A stretch of 19,018 nucleotides of DNA. Source: JBEKHI01 sp050012355. GTDB lineage: Bacteria; Actinomycetota; Actinomycetes; Streptosporangiales; Streptosporangiaceae. The first letter of the stretch is position 1; every line of letters starts with the position of its first letter. Positions 1-6,880 of the stretch are shown here, piece after piece. Both the position numbers and the translations under genes were made by a program. A model generated the notes under the pieces. That model was not told where the DNA came from and did not search any database. It saw only the letters and a list, made by a program, of their open reading frames with translations. The DNA lies in assembly GCA_050012355.1 (NCBI GenBank), contig JBEKHI010000129.1:1-19018 (forward strand). The letters are read 5' to 3'.

Positions 1-1
1 C

Positions 2-622
2 ACCCCCGCGGTGCGCTCATCCCAGACGGCGACCCCGGCCGCCGTTCCCGGAGCGTCCGCGTCGTTCACCGCGACCTTGAACAGCACCGGGATCTCGTCG
101 TCGTCCGACCCGTCCGCGGCCAACTTCGACGGGCTCGGCTTCTCGTTTCAGGAACAGGCCCTCGCCGCCGCCGGGTACAGCCCGGGCGCCCAGGTCTCGG
201 TCGACGGCATCACGTTCAGCTGGCCGTCGGGCGCGCCGGACAACACCGTGGCCATGGGGCAGACCTTCATGATCACTGGTACTGGCGCGGAGCTGGCCTT
301 CCTCGGCGCTTCCGCCTACGGCACTCCGCACGGCATCGGCGGCACCGCGACTATTCACTACACCGACGGTTCAATCCAGTCATTCCAGCTGGTCATCGAC
401 GACTGGGATCAGTCCACCGCCACCGCGGGCCTCGATCAGGTCGCGGTCACCACCAACGTGGCCGACAACCCGTCCGGCCCGGCCCAGCGGCCTTCCACCG
501 TGTACTTCGAGTCGGTCGCGCTGGAACCAGGCAAGACCGTCGAGGCGGTGACTCTGCCGGTCACCGCGATGCCAGCGGCGAACGTGTCGTCGCTGCATAT
601 CTTCGCGGTCTCCATCGGGTAG
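2..622 (+). CDS. C-terminal part of a secreted glycosidase-like protein (5'-truncated)
   Basis: The reading frame is open to the left edge of the window, so the start lies outside and only about 206 C-terminal residues are visible. The sequence is rich in Ser, Thr, Gly and Ala and looks like a beta-sandwich. It runs FDGLGFSFQEQAL, then a VDGITFSWP strand, GTATIHYTDGS, a short Asp-Trp segment, LEPGKTVEAVTLP and finally LHIFAVSIG. This pattern resembles the C-terminal beta domain of many secreted actinobacterial glycoside hydrolases (for example GH92-type alpha-mannosidases). In those it is an accessory domain rather than the catalytic one. No catalytic domain is visible, so enzyme class and substrate cannot be stated. 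The GTG at 11 is in frame but is probably internal. The stop codon directly abuts the stop of the convergent epimerase gene. The coding call is firm; the family is an inference from pattern. Confidence 0.75.
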   Translation, partial: TPAVRSSQTATPAAVPGASASFTATLNSTGISSSSDPSAANFDGLGFSFQEQALAAAGYSPGAQVSVDGITFSWPSGAPDNTVAMGQTFMITGTGAELAFLGASAYGTPHGIGGTATIHYTDGSIQSFQLVIDDWDQSTATAGLDQVAVTTNVADNPSGPAQRPSTVYFESVALEPGKTVEAVTLPVTAMPAANVSSLHIFAVSIG

Positions 623-1600
623 CTACACCTGAAAGCGTTCCGCGAGCTTGTCCATGAGGGCATCGAGCCGCTCGTCGGTGACCTGCCGCTCGGCGTCCGC
701 GAGATACCAGGACGCGATCTCCCGCGCGCCCTGCTCGAACGGGATCACGGCTCGCCAGCCCGGCACGACGCTACGGATCTTCGAGTTGTCGAACACCATC
801 GAGTGCGCCTTGTCGCCGATCAGCCCGGCGCCCCACTCCGGATCGGCCTCCGCGATCGCGTCCGACGGCACGTGCACGATGCTGGGCTCGACGCCCAGCG
901 GCGCGGCCAGCGCGTACGCGATCTGATCCCAGGTGAGCACGTCGTCGGAGGTGATGTGGAAGACGTCCCCGACGGTACGCGGATGCCCGAGCAGTGGCAC
1001 GAACGCGCGCGCGAAGTCGGTGTTATGCGTCAGCGTCCACAGCGACGTCCCGTCACCGTGCACGATCACCGGCTTGCCCGCGAGCATCCGCCCGAGCGCC
1101 GTCCAGCCGCCGTCGAACGGCACCAGCGTCCGGTCGTAGGTGTGGGACGGCCGCACGATCGTCGCCGGGAAACCGTCCTCGCGGTACGCCCGGGTGAGCG
1201 CGTCCTCGCAGGCGATCTTGTCCCGCGAGTACTGCCAGTACGGGTTGCGCAACGGCGTCGACTCGGTGACCGGTACCCGGGCCGGCGGCGTCTGGTACGC
1301 CGAGGCGGAGCTGATGAACACGTACTGCCCGGTCCGGCCGGTGAAAAGCTCGATGTCACGGCGCACCTGGCCCGGAGTGAACGCGACCCAGTTCACCACC
1401 GCGTCGTAGTCACCGAGCGCGGGCACGTCACCGCCGTTGATGTCGCCGCGGTGGTGCGTGACACCGGGCGGCAGCGGCCGCGCGGTGGACTGGCCGCGGT
1501 TCAGCACGTGCAGGTCGATGCCGGATTCGGTGGCTAGCTGGCTGCACGCGGAGCTGATGGCACCGCTACCCCCGATGAACAGCACACGAAGATCACTCAC
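623..1600 (-). CDS. NAD-dependent epimerase/dehydratase family protein (extended SDR)
   Basis: A 325-residue extended short-chain dehydrogenase/reductase. The N-terminal Rossmann fold carries a nucleotide-binding glycine motif, FIGGSGAIS, at about residues 9-17. The catalytic Tyr-x-x-x-Lys is Y124/K128 (YSRDK), with a preceding serine stretch ISSASAY at 96-102. The C-terminal half (HGDGTSLWTLTHNTDFARAF) resembles nucleoside-sugar epimerases and the CSP41/isoflavone-reductase-like branch. Substrate is unknown. The start is a GTG at 1600. It follows GGAAGG (1618-1613), which overlaps the last codons and stop of the upstream dpgC-like gene, with only 9 bases between the genes. The two are therefore very likely co-transcribed and perhaps translationally coupled. 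The pairing suggests the SDR acts in the same pathway as the dioxygenase, but that is inference. Confidence 0.9.
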   Translation of the reverse strand: MSDLRVLFIGGSGAISSACSQLATESGIDLHVLNRGQSTARPLPPGVTHHRGDINGGDVPALGDYDAVVNWVAFTPGQVRRDIELFTGRTGQYVFISSASAYQTPPARVPVTESTPLRNPYWQYSRDKIACEDALTRAYREDGFPATIVRPSHTYDRTLVPFDGGWTALGRMLAGKPVIVHGDGTSLWTLTHNTDFARAFVPLLGHPRTVGDVFHITSDDVLTWDQIAYALAAPLGVEPSIVHVPSDAIAEADPEWGAGLIGDKAHSMVFDNSKIRSVVPGWRAVIPFEQGAREIASWYLADAERQVTDERLDALMDKLAERFQV

Positions 1601-1609
1601 AGGACGAAT

Positions 1610-2782
1610 CTACCTTCCAATCCAATGGGTCTCGAGGTTGCGGACCAGCGCGTCGCTGAGGTGGCAGCGGGCCTGCTCGACGGCGAACGCCGCCATGTAC
1701 TGGCGAAACACGTCCACCGGTTCCGCCCCGATACGCATGACCCGACGGTTCGCGGTCGCGTTCACCAGCCCGGAGTCGGTGAGATCGTGTACCCGTTCCT
1801 CCAGGGCCTGGTCCGCGTCGCCCGGCTCGATCACCTCGTCGACCAGGGCATCGGCATCCGGTTCGCCCGCCACCCACTCCCGGCCGGAGAAGATCGCCTG
1901 CCGGGCAGCACGGTCACCGACGAACCTCGGCAACCGCAGATCAGAGACACCGGGAATGATGCCTTCCTTGCGGGCAGGCAGGAAGAACCGGGCGCCGCGT
2001 TCGGCGATCACGTGATCAACCACGTGCGTGAGCTGGCACGCCCCGCCGACCGCGAACCGCTCGACCACCGCGATCCAGAGCTTTTCGGTGGTGTCTTCCG
2101 GGTCATTCGCCGGGCCGGTGAGGCCACGGAAGATCTTGTGCACGTACCCGAGGTCGCGGTCGAGGAAGAACTGGTAGTCCAGTCGTCCCTCGTACAGGTC
2201 GGTGAGGTTGAGCCCAGCCCCGAACACCCGGGCCCCCGGGTACTTGGGATGGTCGACCACGCCGCCCCGGAAGACGCCGACCTCGATCCGCGAGTCGAGC
2301 AGGATGACGTCGACGGCGGCTTCGGTCTGCCGGAGCGTACCGCAGTCTTCGGCATTCAGATGACGGGGGTTGCGGAGTTCCAGGATGCCCGCCTTCCCCT
2401 CCCTGGTCACGGTGACCGGCCCGAGGTCGAGGCTGTCGCGCGCCTGGAACTCTTCGAGCAACCCCGCCGACTCCGGCAGCGGGCGGAGCATGGCGCCGAT
2501 CAGGTGCGTGCCCGCGTCTGGGAGCCGCAGGACGTGCGAGGCGAACAGGCCCTGGGCGAGCTCGGTGCCGTCCTTGTCCTTGAGCGGCCGTGTGCGTTCG
2601 GCGGCCAGCTGTTCCTGCGTCGGTACGAGGCCGGGAACCTCGGTCGCGGCCGCTCGCAGCAGGTCTCCGAGCCGGAGTGCCCGCGTGCGTCCGCTGGTCA
2701 GCCGATCGTACAGTTCAGCCGCGTGCGTCCTGAGGAAATCGTCCCGTGCCTGGTATGACTCGATCGGAATCACAGTGTTCAC
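1610..2782 (-). CDS. DpgC-type cofactor-independent dioxygenase (enoyl-CoA hydratase superfamily)
   Basis: A 390-residue crotonase-fold protein with a long N-terminal helical extension (residues 1-120). This architecture is typical of (3,5-dihydroxyphenyl)acetyl-CoA 1,2-dioxygenase, DpgC. DpgC makes 3,5-dihydroxyphenylglyoxylate for glycopeptide antibiotics, using O2 without metal or flavin. Visible family stretches are RVFGAGLNLTDL at 185-196 (oxyanion-hole region), LGYVHKIFRG at 211-220, FAVGGACQL at 243-251 and KEGIIPGVSDLRLPRFVG at 272-289. The last is the most diagnostic. Characterised DpgC proteins are a little longer (about 430 residues). No dpgA, dpgB or dpgD homologue is in the window, so the true substrate may be another aryl-acetyl-CoA. 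The GTG start at 2782 has no clear Shine-Dalgarno sequence. The gene begins 34 bases after the recN stop and is followed within 9 bases by an SDR gene. Family assignment is strong; substrate is not known. Confidence 0.85.
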   Translation of the reverse strand: MNTVIPIESYQARDDFLRTHAAELYDRLTSGRTRALRLGDLLRAAATEVPGLVPTQEQLAAERTRPLKDKDGTELAQGLFASHVLRLPDAGTHLIGAMLRPLPESAGLLEEFQARDSLDLGPVTVTREGKAGILELRNPRHLNAEDCGTLRQTEAAVDVILLDSRIEVGVFRGGVVDHPKYPGARVFGAGLNLTDLYEGRLDYQFFLDRDLGYVHKIFRGLTGPANDPEDTTEKLWIAVVERFAVGGACQLTHVVDHVIAERGARFFLPARKEGIIPGVSDLRLPRFVGDRAARQAIFSGREWVAGEPDADALVDEVIEPGDADQALEERVHDLTDSGLVNATANRRVMRIGAEPVDVFRQYMAAFAVEQARCHLSDALVRNLETHWIGR

Positions 2783-2816
2783 ATAACCGATTTAACACCC
2801 CGGCGGACCGGCTCTC

Positions 2817-4571
2817 CTAGGCTGGCGCGGTGCGGTCGGCGGCGGCCATGTCGAGCAGCTCGGCGGCGTGCGCCTGGCCGAACTCGGAGTCCTCCAGCCC
2901 AGCGAGCATCCGGGACAGCTCGCGGACGCGCGCCATCTGCTCGAGGCGGACCACTCCGGAGGAGGTGATCCGGCCGTCACTGGCCTTCTGCACGACGAGA
3001 TGGTTGTCGGCGAACGCCGCTACCTGCGGCAGGTGAGTGACGACGATGACCTGGGCCTGGCGGGCCAGCCGGGAGAGCCTGCGCCCGATCTCCACCGCCG
3101 CCTTACCTCCGACACCCGCGTCCACCTCGTCGAACACGAACGTCGGGACCGGATCGGCTCCGGCGAACACCACCTCGATGGCGAGCATAACGCGGGACAG
3201 CTCACCACCGGAGGCACCCTTGTGCAGCGGCAGCGCCGGCGCGCCCGGATGCGGCGCGAGCCTGATCTCCACGTCGTCGCTGCCGTGCGGCCCCGGCTCG
3301 GGCAGCGGCGTGAGCACCGCGGTGATCTTGGCGTGCGGCATGGCGAGCGCGGTCAGTTCCGCGCTCACGTCCGCGGCGAACTGCTCGGCCGCCGCCGAAC
3401 GCAGCTCGGTGAGCCGCCCGGCCAGCGTCGTCACCTCGTCCGCGAGTGACGTCTCCTGCTCCGACAGCGCGGCGATCGTGTCGTCGTCGGAGTCCAGCTC
3501 CGCTAGCCGCGCCGCGGCCGCCTTGCCCCATTCGAGCACTGCCCCGATGTCACCGCCGGGCACCGGCAGCAAGGCGCCACCGGGGAGCACGCCAGTGCCG
3601 TAGGCGCGCACCAGCCGTCCGAGCGCGGCGCGGCGCTCTTGCACCGCGGCCAGTCGCGCGGGATCAGCGTCGACGGACTGTACATAGGACGCGATCTCGG
3701 TCGCGACGTCGGAGACCAGGTACGCGGCTTCTGACAGCCGGTCGGCGAGGCCCGCGAGAATCTCGTCGAAGGCTCGCACGCCCTCCAGTGCCGAACGCGC
3801 GTGCCCGAGCATCGAGATCGCGTCCGAGGCCTCGATGGCGCTGGATGTCGGATCGCCGAGCAGCGCCTCGTGCGCGGTGGTGGCGGCGGCGTGCAGCGTG
3901 TCGGAGTTCGCCAGCCGCTCCTCCTCGGCGCGCAGCGTGACGTCCTCGTCCGCGACCGGCTCGAGCTTTTCTATCTCTTCAGCCCCGCGGCGCAGCGCGT
4001 CCGCCTCGGCGGCCCGGACGGCGGCTTCTGACCGCAGTGTCGCGAGCTCCTCGCGAACCTTCCGGTGCTGGTTGTACGTCCGCTGGTAGTCCACCAGGAC
4101 CGCGGAAAGCTCGGCGCCCGCGTACCGGTCGAGCGCCTCGCGCTGCCGTCCGGGCTTGAGCAGTTGCTGCTGGTCGGCCTGCCCGTGCACCGCGACCAGG
4201 TCATCGGCGAGGTACTGCAGCAGCGACACCGGGACCGACCGGCCGCCGGCGTACGCGCGTGACCTGCCCTCGGCCGACACCGAACGACTGAGCACTATGG
4301 TGTCGTCGTCGAGGTCTCCCCCGGCCTCTTCCACCTGGTGTGCCACGTTCCCGTCAGGATCGACGCTCAGCCGGCCCTCGACGATGGCCTTCTCCGCGCC
4401 CGGCCGCACCCGCGCGGGGTCCGCGCGACCGCCGAATAGCAGGCCGAGGCCAGTGACGACCATCGTCTTGCCCGCTCCGGTCTCGCCAGTGAGCGCGGTG
4501 AAGCCGGGAGAAAGTTCGAGCACCGCGTCATCGATGACGCCAAGACCGGTGATGCGGACTTCTTCAAGCAT
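2817..4571 (-). CDS. recN: DNA repair protein RecN
   Basis: An SMC-like ATPase of 584 residues that acts in double-strand break repair. Walker A is GETGAGKT at 29-36. The central region is alpha-helical and coiled-coil-like, rich in Ala, Glu and Arg. The ABC signature SGGELSRVML starts at about residue 454, and Walker B TFVFDEVDAGVGG follows at about 474-486. A QVIVVTHLPQVAAFAD segment with the H-loop follows. Length is normal for RecN. The frame stays open upstream, but the ATG at 4571 gives the usual RecN N-terminus (MLEEVRI) and overlaps the nadK stop by 8 bases (ATGCTTGA). This indicates coupled translation with nadK. The order tlyA-nadK-recN is the conserved actinobacterial arrangement, also found in Mycobacterium tuberculosis. 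Confidence 0.97.
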   Translation of the reverse strand: MLEEVRITGLGVIDDAVLELSPGFTALTGETGAGKTMVVTGLGLLFGGRADPARVRPGAEKAIVEGRLSVDPDGNVAHQVEEAGGDLDDDTIVLSRSVSAEGRSRAYAGGRSVPVSLLQYLADDLVAVHGQADQQQLLKPGRQREALDRYAGAELSAVLVDYQRTYNQHRKVREELATLRSEAAVRAAEADALRRGAEEIEKLEPVADEDVTLRAEEERLANSDTLHAAATTAHEALLGDPTSSAIEASDAISMLGHARSALEGVRAFDEILAGLADRLSEAAYLVSDVATEIASYVQSVDADPARLAAVQERRAALGRLVRAYGTGVLPGGALLPVPGGDIGAVLEWGKAAAARLAELDSDDDTIAALSEQETSLADEVTTLAGRLTELRSAAAEQFAADVSAELTALAMPHAKITAVLTPLPEPGPHGSDDVEIRLAPHPGAPALPLHKGASGGELSRVMLAIEVVFAGADPVPTFVFDEVDAGVGGKAAVEIGRRLSRLARQAQVIVVTHLPQVAAFADNHLVVQKASDGRITSSGVVRLEQMARVRELSRMLAGLEDSEFGQAHAAELLDMAAADRTAPA

Positions 4572-5484
4572 GACCGCCCGTGCTCTCCTTCCCGGCCCTG
4601 CCCCGCCAGCCCTCAACGGGCAGCCTGAATTTCGCCACCAAGCGGTCGGTGAACAACCCCTCGCTGACCCGCGCGAGCAACACCGGTTGCGAGCCCCGGC
4701 GAACCTCGACTCGCGCGCCAGGCGGCAGGTCTACCCTACGCCGCCCATCGCACCACATAACGGCATCCGAAGTGTCCGGAGTAAGTTCGGCCGCGACCAC
4801 CGAACGCGGCGACACGACCAACGGCGGCGCGAACAGCGCGTGCGCCGCGATCGGCACCAGCAGCAGTGCCTCCACCTCCGGCCACACCACCGGTCCGCCC
4901 GCCGAGAACGCATACGCGGTGGACCCGGTCGGCGTCGCGAACACCACTCCGTCGCCCGCCCACCGCGACAGCGGCCGGCCGTCCACCTCGATAATCAGCT
5001 CGACCATCCGCTCCCGCGCCACCTTCTCGACGGTGGCCTCATTCAAGGCCCACGCGGTGCCGAGGGTCGTGCCATTGCGGCGGGCGATGATGTCGATCGT
5101 CATCCTCGTCTCGACCGTGTACCGCTGCTCGATGACCTGCCCGATCGTGTAGTCCAGGCTATCGGGCTCCGCCTCGGCGAGGAAGCCGACGTGCCCGAGG
5201 TTCACGCCGACCAGCGGCGTTCCCGCCGGACGCGCGATCTCGGCGGCGCGCAGCAGCGTGCCGTCGCCGCCGAGCACGATGACGAGTTCCGCGCCGCGCG
5301 CGGCATCCGGGCCGTCCGGGACAACCTCGGTGTCATCGTCGGCGAGCTCGGCGGCTTCGGTGTCGATGACACGCACCGCGATGCCAGCCTTGGTGAGCTG
5401 CCCGATCGCCTGTCGCGCGCTCAGGACGGCGTCTTCCTTCGCCGAGTGGGCGAGTACGAGCATCGTGCGGTCGGCCGAAGTCAC
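4564..5484 (-). CDS. nadK: NAD kinase
   Basis: A 306-residue NAD kinase that phosphorylates NAD to NADP in the cytoplasm with ATP or polyphosphate. The diagnostic GGDGT is at 72-76, the conserved Asn-Glu is at 148-149 (ALNEAT) and TPTGSTAYAFSAGGP is at 184-198. The C-terminal VSPRSVV segment and the beta-rich domain are also present. The GTG start at 5484 overlaps the tlyA stop by four bases (GTGA), and the 3' end overlaps recN by 8 bases. tlyA, nadK and recN therefore form a tightly coupled operon. A later in-frame ATG (residue 8) is possible as an alternative start, but the overlap favours the GTG. Confidence 0.97.
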   Translation of the reverse strand: MTSADRTMLVLAHSAKEDAVLSARQAIGQLTKAGIAVRVIDTEAAELADDDTEVVPDGPDAARGAELVIVLGGDGTLLRAAEIARPAGTPLVGVNLGHVGFLAEAEPDSLDYTIGQVIEQRYTVETRMTIDIIARRNGTTLGTAWALNEATVEKVARERMVELIIEVDGRPLSRWAGDGVVFATPTGSTAYAFSAGGPVVWPEVEALLLVPIAAHALFAPPLVVSPRSVVAAELTPDTSDAVMWCDGRRRVDLPPGARVEVRRGSQPVLLARVSEGLFTDRLVAKFRLPVEGWRGRAGKESTGGHA

Positions 5485-6281
5485 GACGGTCCCTCCTCAA
5501 TCGCCTGCCGCACGAGTTCGTCGTCGAGCGGCGGGGCCCCACGACGGAGCCACGTGAAATACTCCACGTTTCCCGCAGGCCCCGGGAGCGGACTAGCGGT
5601 TATTCCCTGAACTCCCAGGTTTAGCGTCGCTGCCGCCTCACAAACCTCACGGATAGCATCGGCCCGCGCTTGCGGATCACGGACCACACCACCCGCCCCC
5701 ACACGTTGCTTTCCGACCTCGAATTGGGGTTTTACCATCAAAACGAAGTCGGCGTCGGCCGTCGCGCAACCGACGAGCGCCGGCAGGACCAGCGTCAGCG
5801 AGATGAACGACAAGTCCGCGACGACGAGTTCCGGCGGGGGCGCGACCTGCTCCGGGGTGAGCGCGCGCACGTTCACCCGGTCGAGCACGCTGACCCGCGG
5901 ATCGGTGCGCAGCGACCACGCGAGCTGCCCGTACCCGACGTCGGCCGCGACGACATGCGCCGCGCCGGCGCGCAGTAGCACATCGGTGAACCCCCCTGTC
6001 GATGCGCCCGCGTCAAGGCAGCGCCGCCCGGCGACCCGCAGGTCACCAAATTTCTCCAGCGCCCCGGCCAGCTTAAACGCGCCCCGCGAGACGTAGCCGG
6101 GGTCGTCGGTGTCGTCGGCCACGACGATCGGCGCGTCCCGGCCCACCTGAGTCGCGGGTTTGCCAGCGGTCTGCCCGGATACCGCGACCCGCCCGGCCGC
6201 GATCAGTTCCGCCGCCTGTTCACGTGACCGCGCCATCCCTCTGCGGACCAGCTCCGTATCGAGCCTGGACCGTACTGTCAC
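5481..6281 (-). CDS. tlyA: TlyA family rRNA (cytidine-2'-O)-methyltransferase
   Basis: A 266-residue protein with an N-terminal S4 RNA-binding domain (about 3-60, MTVRSRLDTELVRRGMARSR) and a FtsJ-like methyltransferase domain. The SAM motif DAGASTGGFTD is at 90-100. The K-D-K-E catalytic set expected for 2'-O-methyltransferases appears as K70 (RGAFKLAG), D155 (VADLSFIS), K184 (LMVKPQFE) and E240 (GNVEYF). In mycobacteria TlyA methylates 16S and 23S rRNA, and its loss gives capreomycin/viomycin resistance. The GTG start at 6281 overlaps the stop of the small upstream gene by four bases (GTGA), and its own stop overlaps nadK in the same way. Confidence 0.96.
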   Translation of the reverse strand: MTVRSRLDTELVRRGMARSREQAAELIAAGRVAVSGQTAGKPATQVGRDAPIVVADDTDDPGYVSRGAFKLAGALEKFGDLRVAGRRCLDAGASTGGFTDVLLRAGAAHVVAADVGYGQLAWSLRTDPRVSVLDRVNVRALTPEQVAPPPELVVADLSFISLTLVLPALVGCATADADFVLMVKPQFEVGKQRVGAGGVVRDPQARADAIREVCEAAATLNLGVQGITASPLPGPAGNVEYFTWLRRGAPPLDDELVRQAIEEGPS

Positions 6282-6448
6282 CGAGGCTGACCCCCGCCGG
6301 GCTGGTCACCTAGCTCGCCGAGTATTTCACGGAGCCGGTCATGCACAGCTTCGAGGATAGCCGGGTGGTCGTCCAGTGGCGCGGCGGGCAGGCCCGCGAG
6401 CGCCGACACAGCGTGGTCGACGCGCGGGTCGCCTGGTTCGCTATCCAT
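6278..6448 (-). CDS. Small conserved acidic protein of the tlyA operon
   Basis: A 56-residue open frame beginning MDSEPGDPRVDHAV and ending GDQPGGGQPR. It is acidic and helical in its middle (LDDHPAILEAVHDRLREILGEL). Comparable short proteins with a DEHP/DDHP-like turn followed by a Val-His/Gln-x-Arg-Leu helix commonly precede tlyA in actinobacteria. I recognise the context, not a function. The ATG at 6448 is preceded by GGAGGA with about 11 bases spacing, better than any start further upstream. The stop overlaps the tlyA start (GTGA), so it is probably the first cistron of the tlyA-nadK-recN operon. The frame continues upstream to 6553, but that part crosses the divergent promoter and the SCP2 gene start. 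Confidence 0.75.
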   Translation of the reverse strand: MDSEPGDPRVDHAVSALAGLPAAPLDDHPAILEAVHDRLREILGELGDQPGGGQPR

Positions 6449-6520
6449 AAGATCTGATTGTCCTCCGGGTACAGTTACTGTCCGCGAGTACGGTACCGTC
6501 CACCACCGAACGAGGCACCC
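6449..6520. promoter_or_regulatory. Divergent promoter region with two short palindromes
   Basis: This 72-base gap separates the leftward tlyA operon from the rightward SCP2 gene and must hold the promoters of both, unless these lie inside coding sequence. It contains ACAGTTACTGT (6471-6481, five-base arms around one T) and the perfect ten-base palindrome ACGGTACCGT (6490-6499). The two centres are about 18.5 bp apart. Either could be an operator. No -35/-10 pair can be assigned with confidence. Confidence 0.45.
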
Positions 6521-6880
6521 ATGACCGACACCCCTGGGCCGAAGGCCGAGCAATGCCGCGAGGCGCTACAGAAGCTGGCCGCCAGGCTCAACGAGCTCAG
6601 CCCGGGTGAACGGGCCGACTACTTCGGCAACCGGACGATGAGCTGCACCATTCCCGATTTGAACGTGACGTTCCGCACTCAGCTTGGCACCGAAGGTGAC
6701 GCGGACGTCCGGGAACAGACCCCGGACGACCCGCCAGCCGACATCCGGATCACCGCGTCCAGCGACGACGTGCTGTCGCTGGCCGAATCCCCGATGAACA
6801 TCGCGCGGATGTGGCTGGCGGGCAAGGTAAAGATCGACGCCAGCATGAAGGACCTTTTCCGGCTCCGCAAGCTGCTGTGA
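6521..6880 (+). CDS. SCP2 sterol-binding domain protein
   Basis: A 119-residue single-domain protein of the SCP2 (sterol carrier protein 2) fold, which binds lipids in a hydrophobic tunnel. Evidence is the length and the C-terminal signature: an ITASSDDVLSLAESPMNIARM helix pair followed by WLAGKVKIDASMKDLFRLRKLL at 98-119. That ending is the typical SCP2 ending, with a gain-of-helix segment and a double-leucine end. The ligand is unknown. The ATG at 6521 is preferred because upstream codons run through the divergent promoter. A weak purine stretch (CGAGG) lies 5 bases ahead of it. The stop TGA forms the palindrome TGATCA with the stop of the convergent protease-like gene. SCP2 genes next to tlyA are common in actinobacteria. 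Confidence 0.85.
   Translation: MTDTPGPKAEQCREALQKLAARLNELSPGERADYFGNRTMSCTIPDLNVTFRTQLGTEGDADVREQTPDDPPADIRITASSDDVLSLAESPMNIARMWLAGKVKIDASMKDLFRLRKLL

Noticed and set aside
1625..2758. A 377-codon plus-strand frame antisense to the dioxygenase gene
   Set aside because: The opposite strand carries clear DpgC motifs. This frame is a codon-bias shadow.
4156..5610. A long open frame (484 codons) on the plus strand across recN, nadK and tlyA
   Set aside because: It is antisense to well-recognised genes, its translation is Arg/Ser/Pro-rich with no family motifs, and such frames are common in GC-rich DNA.
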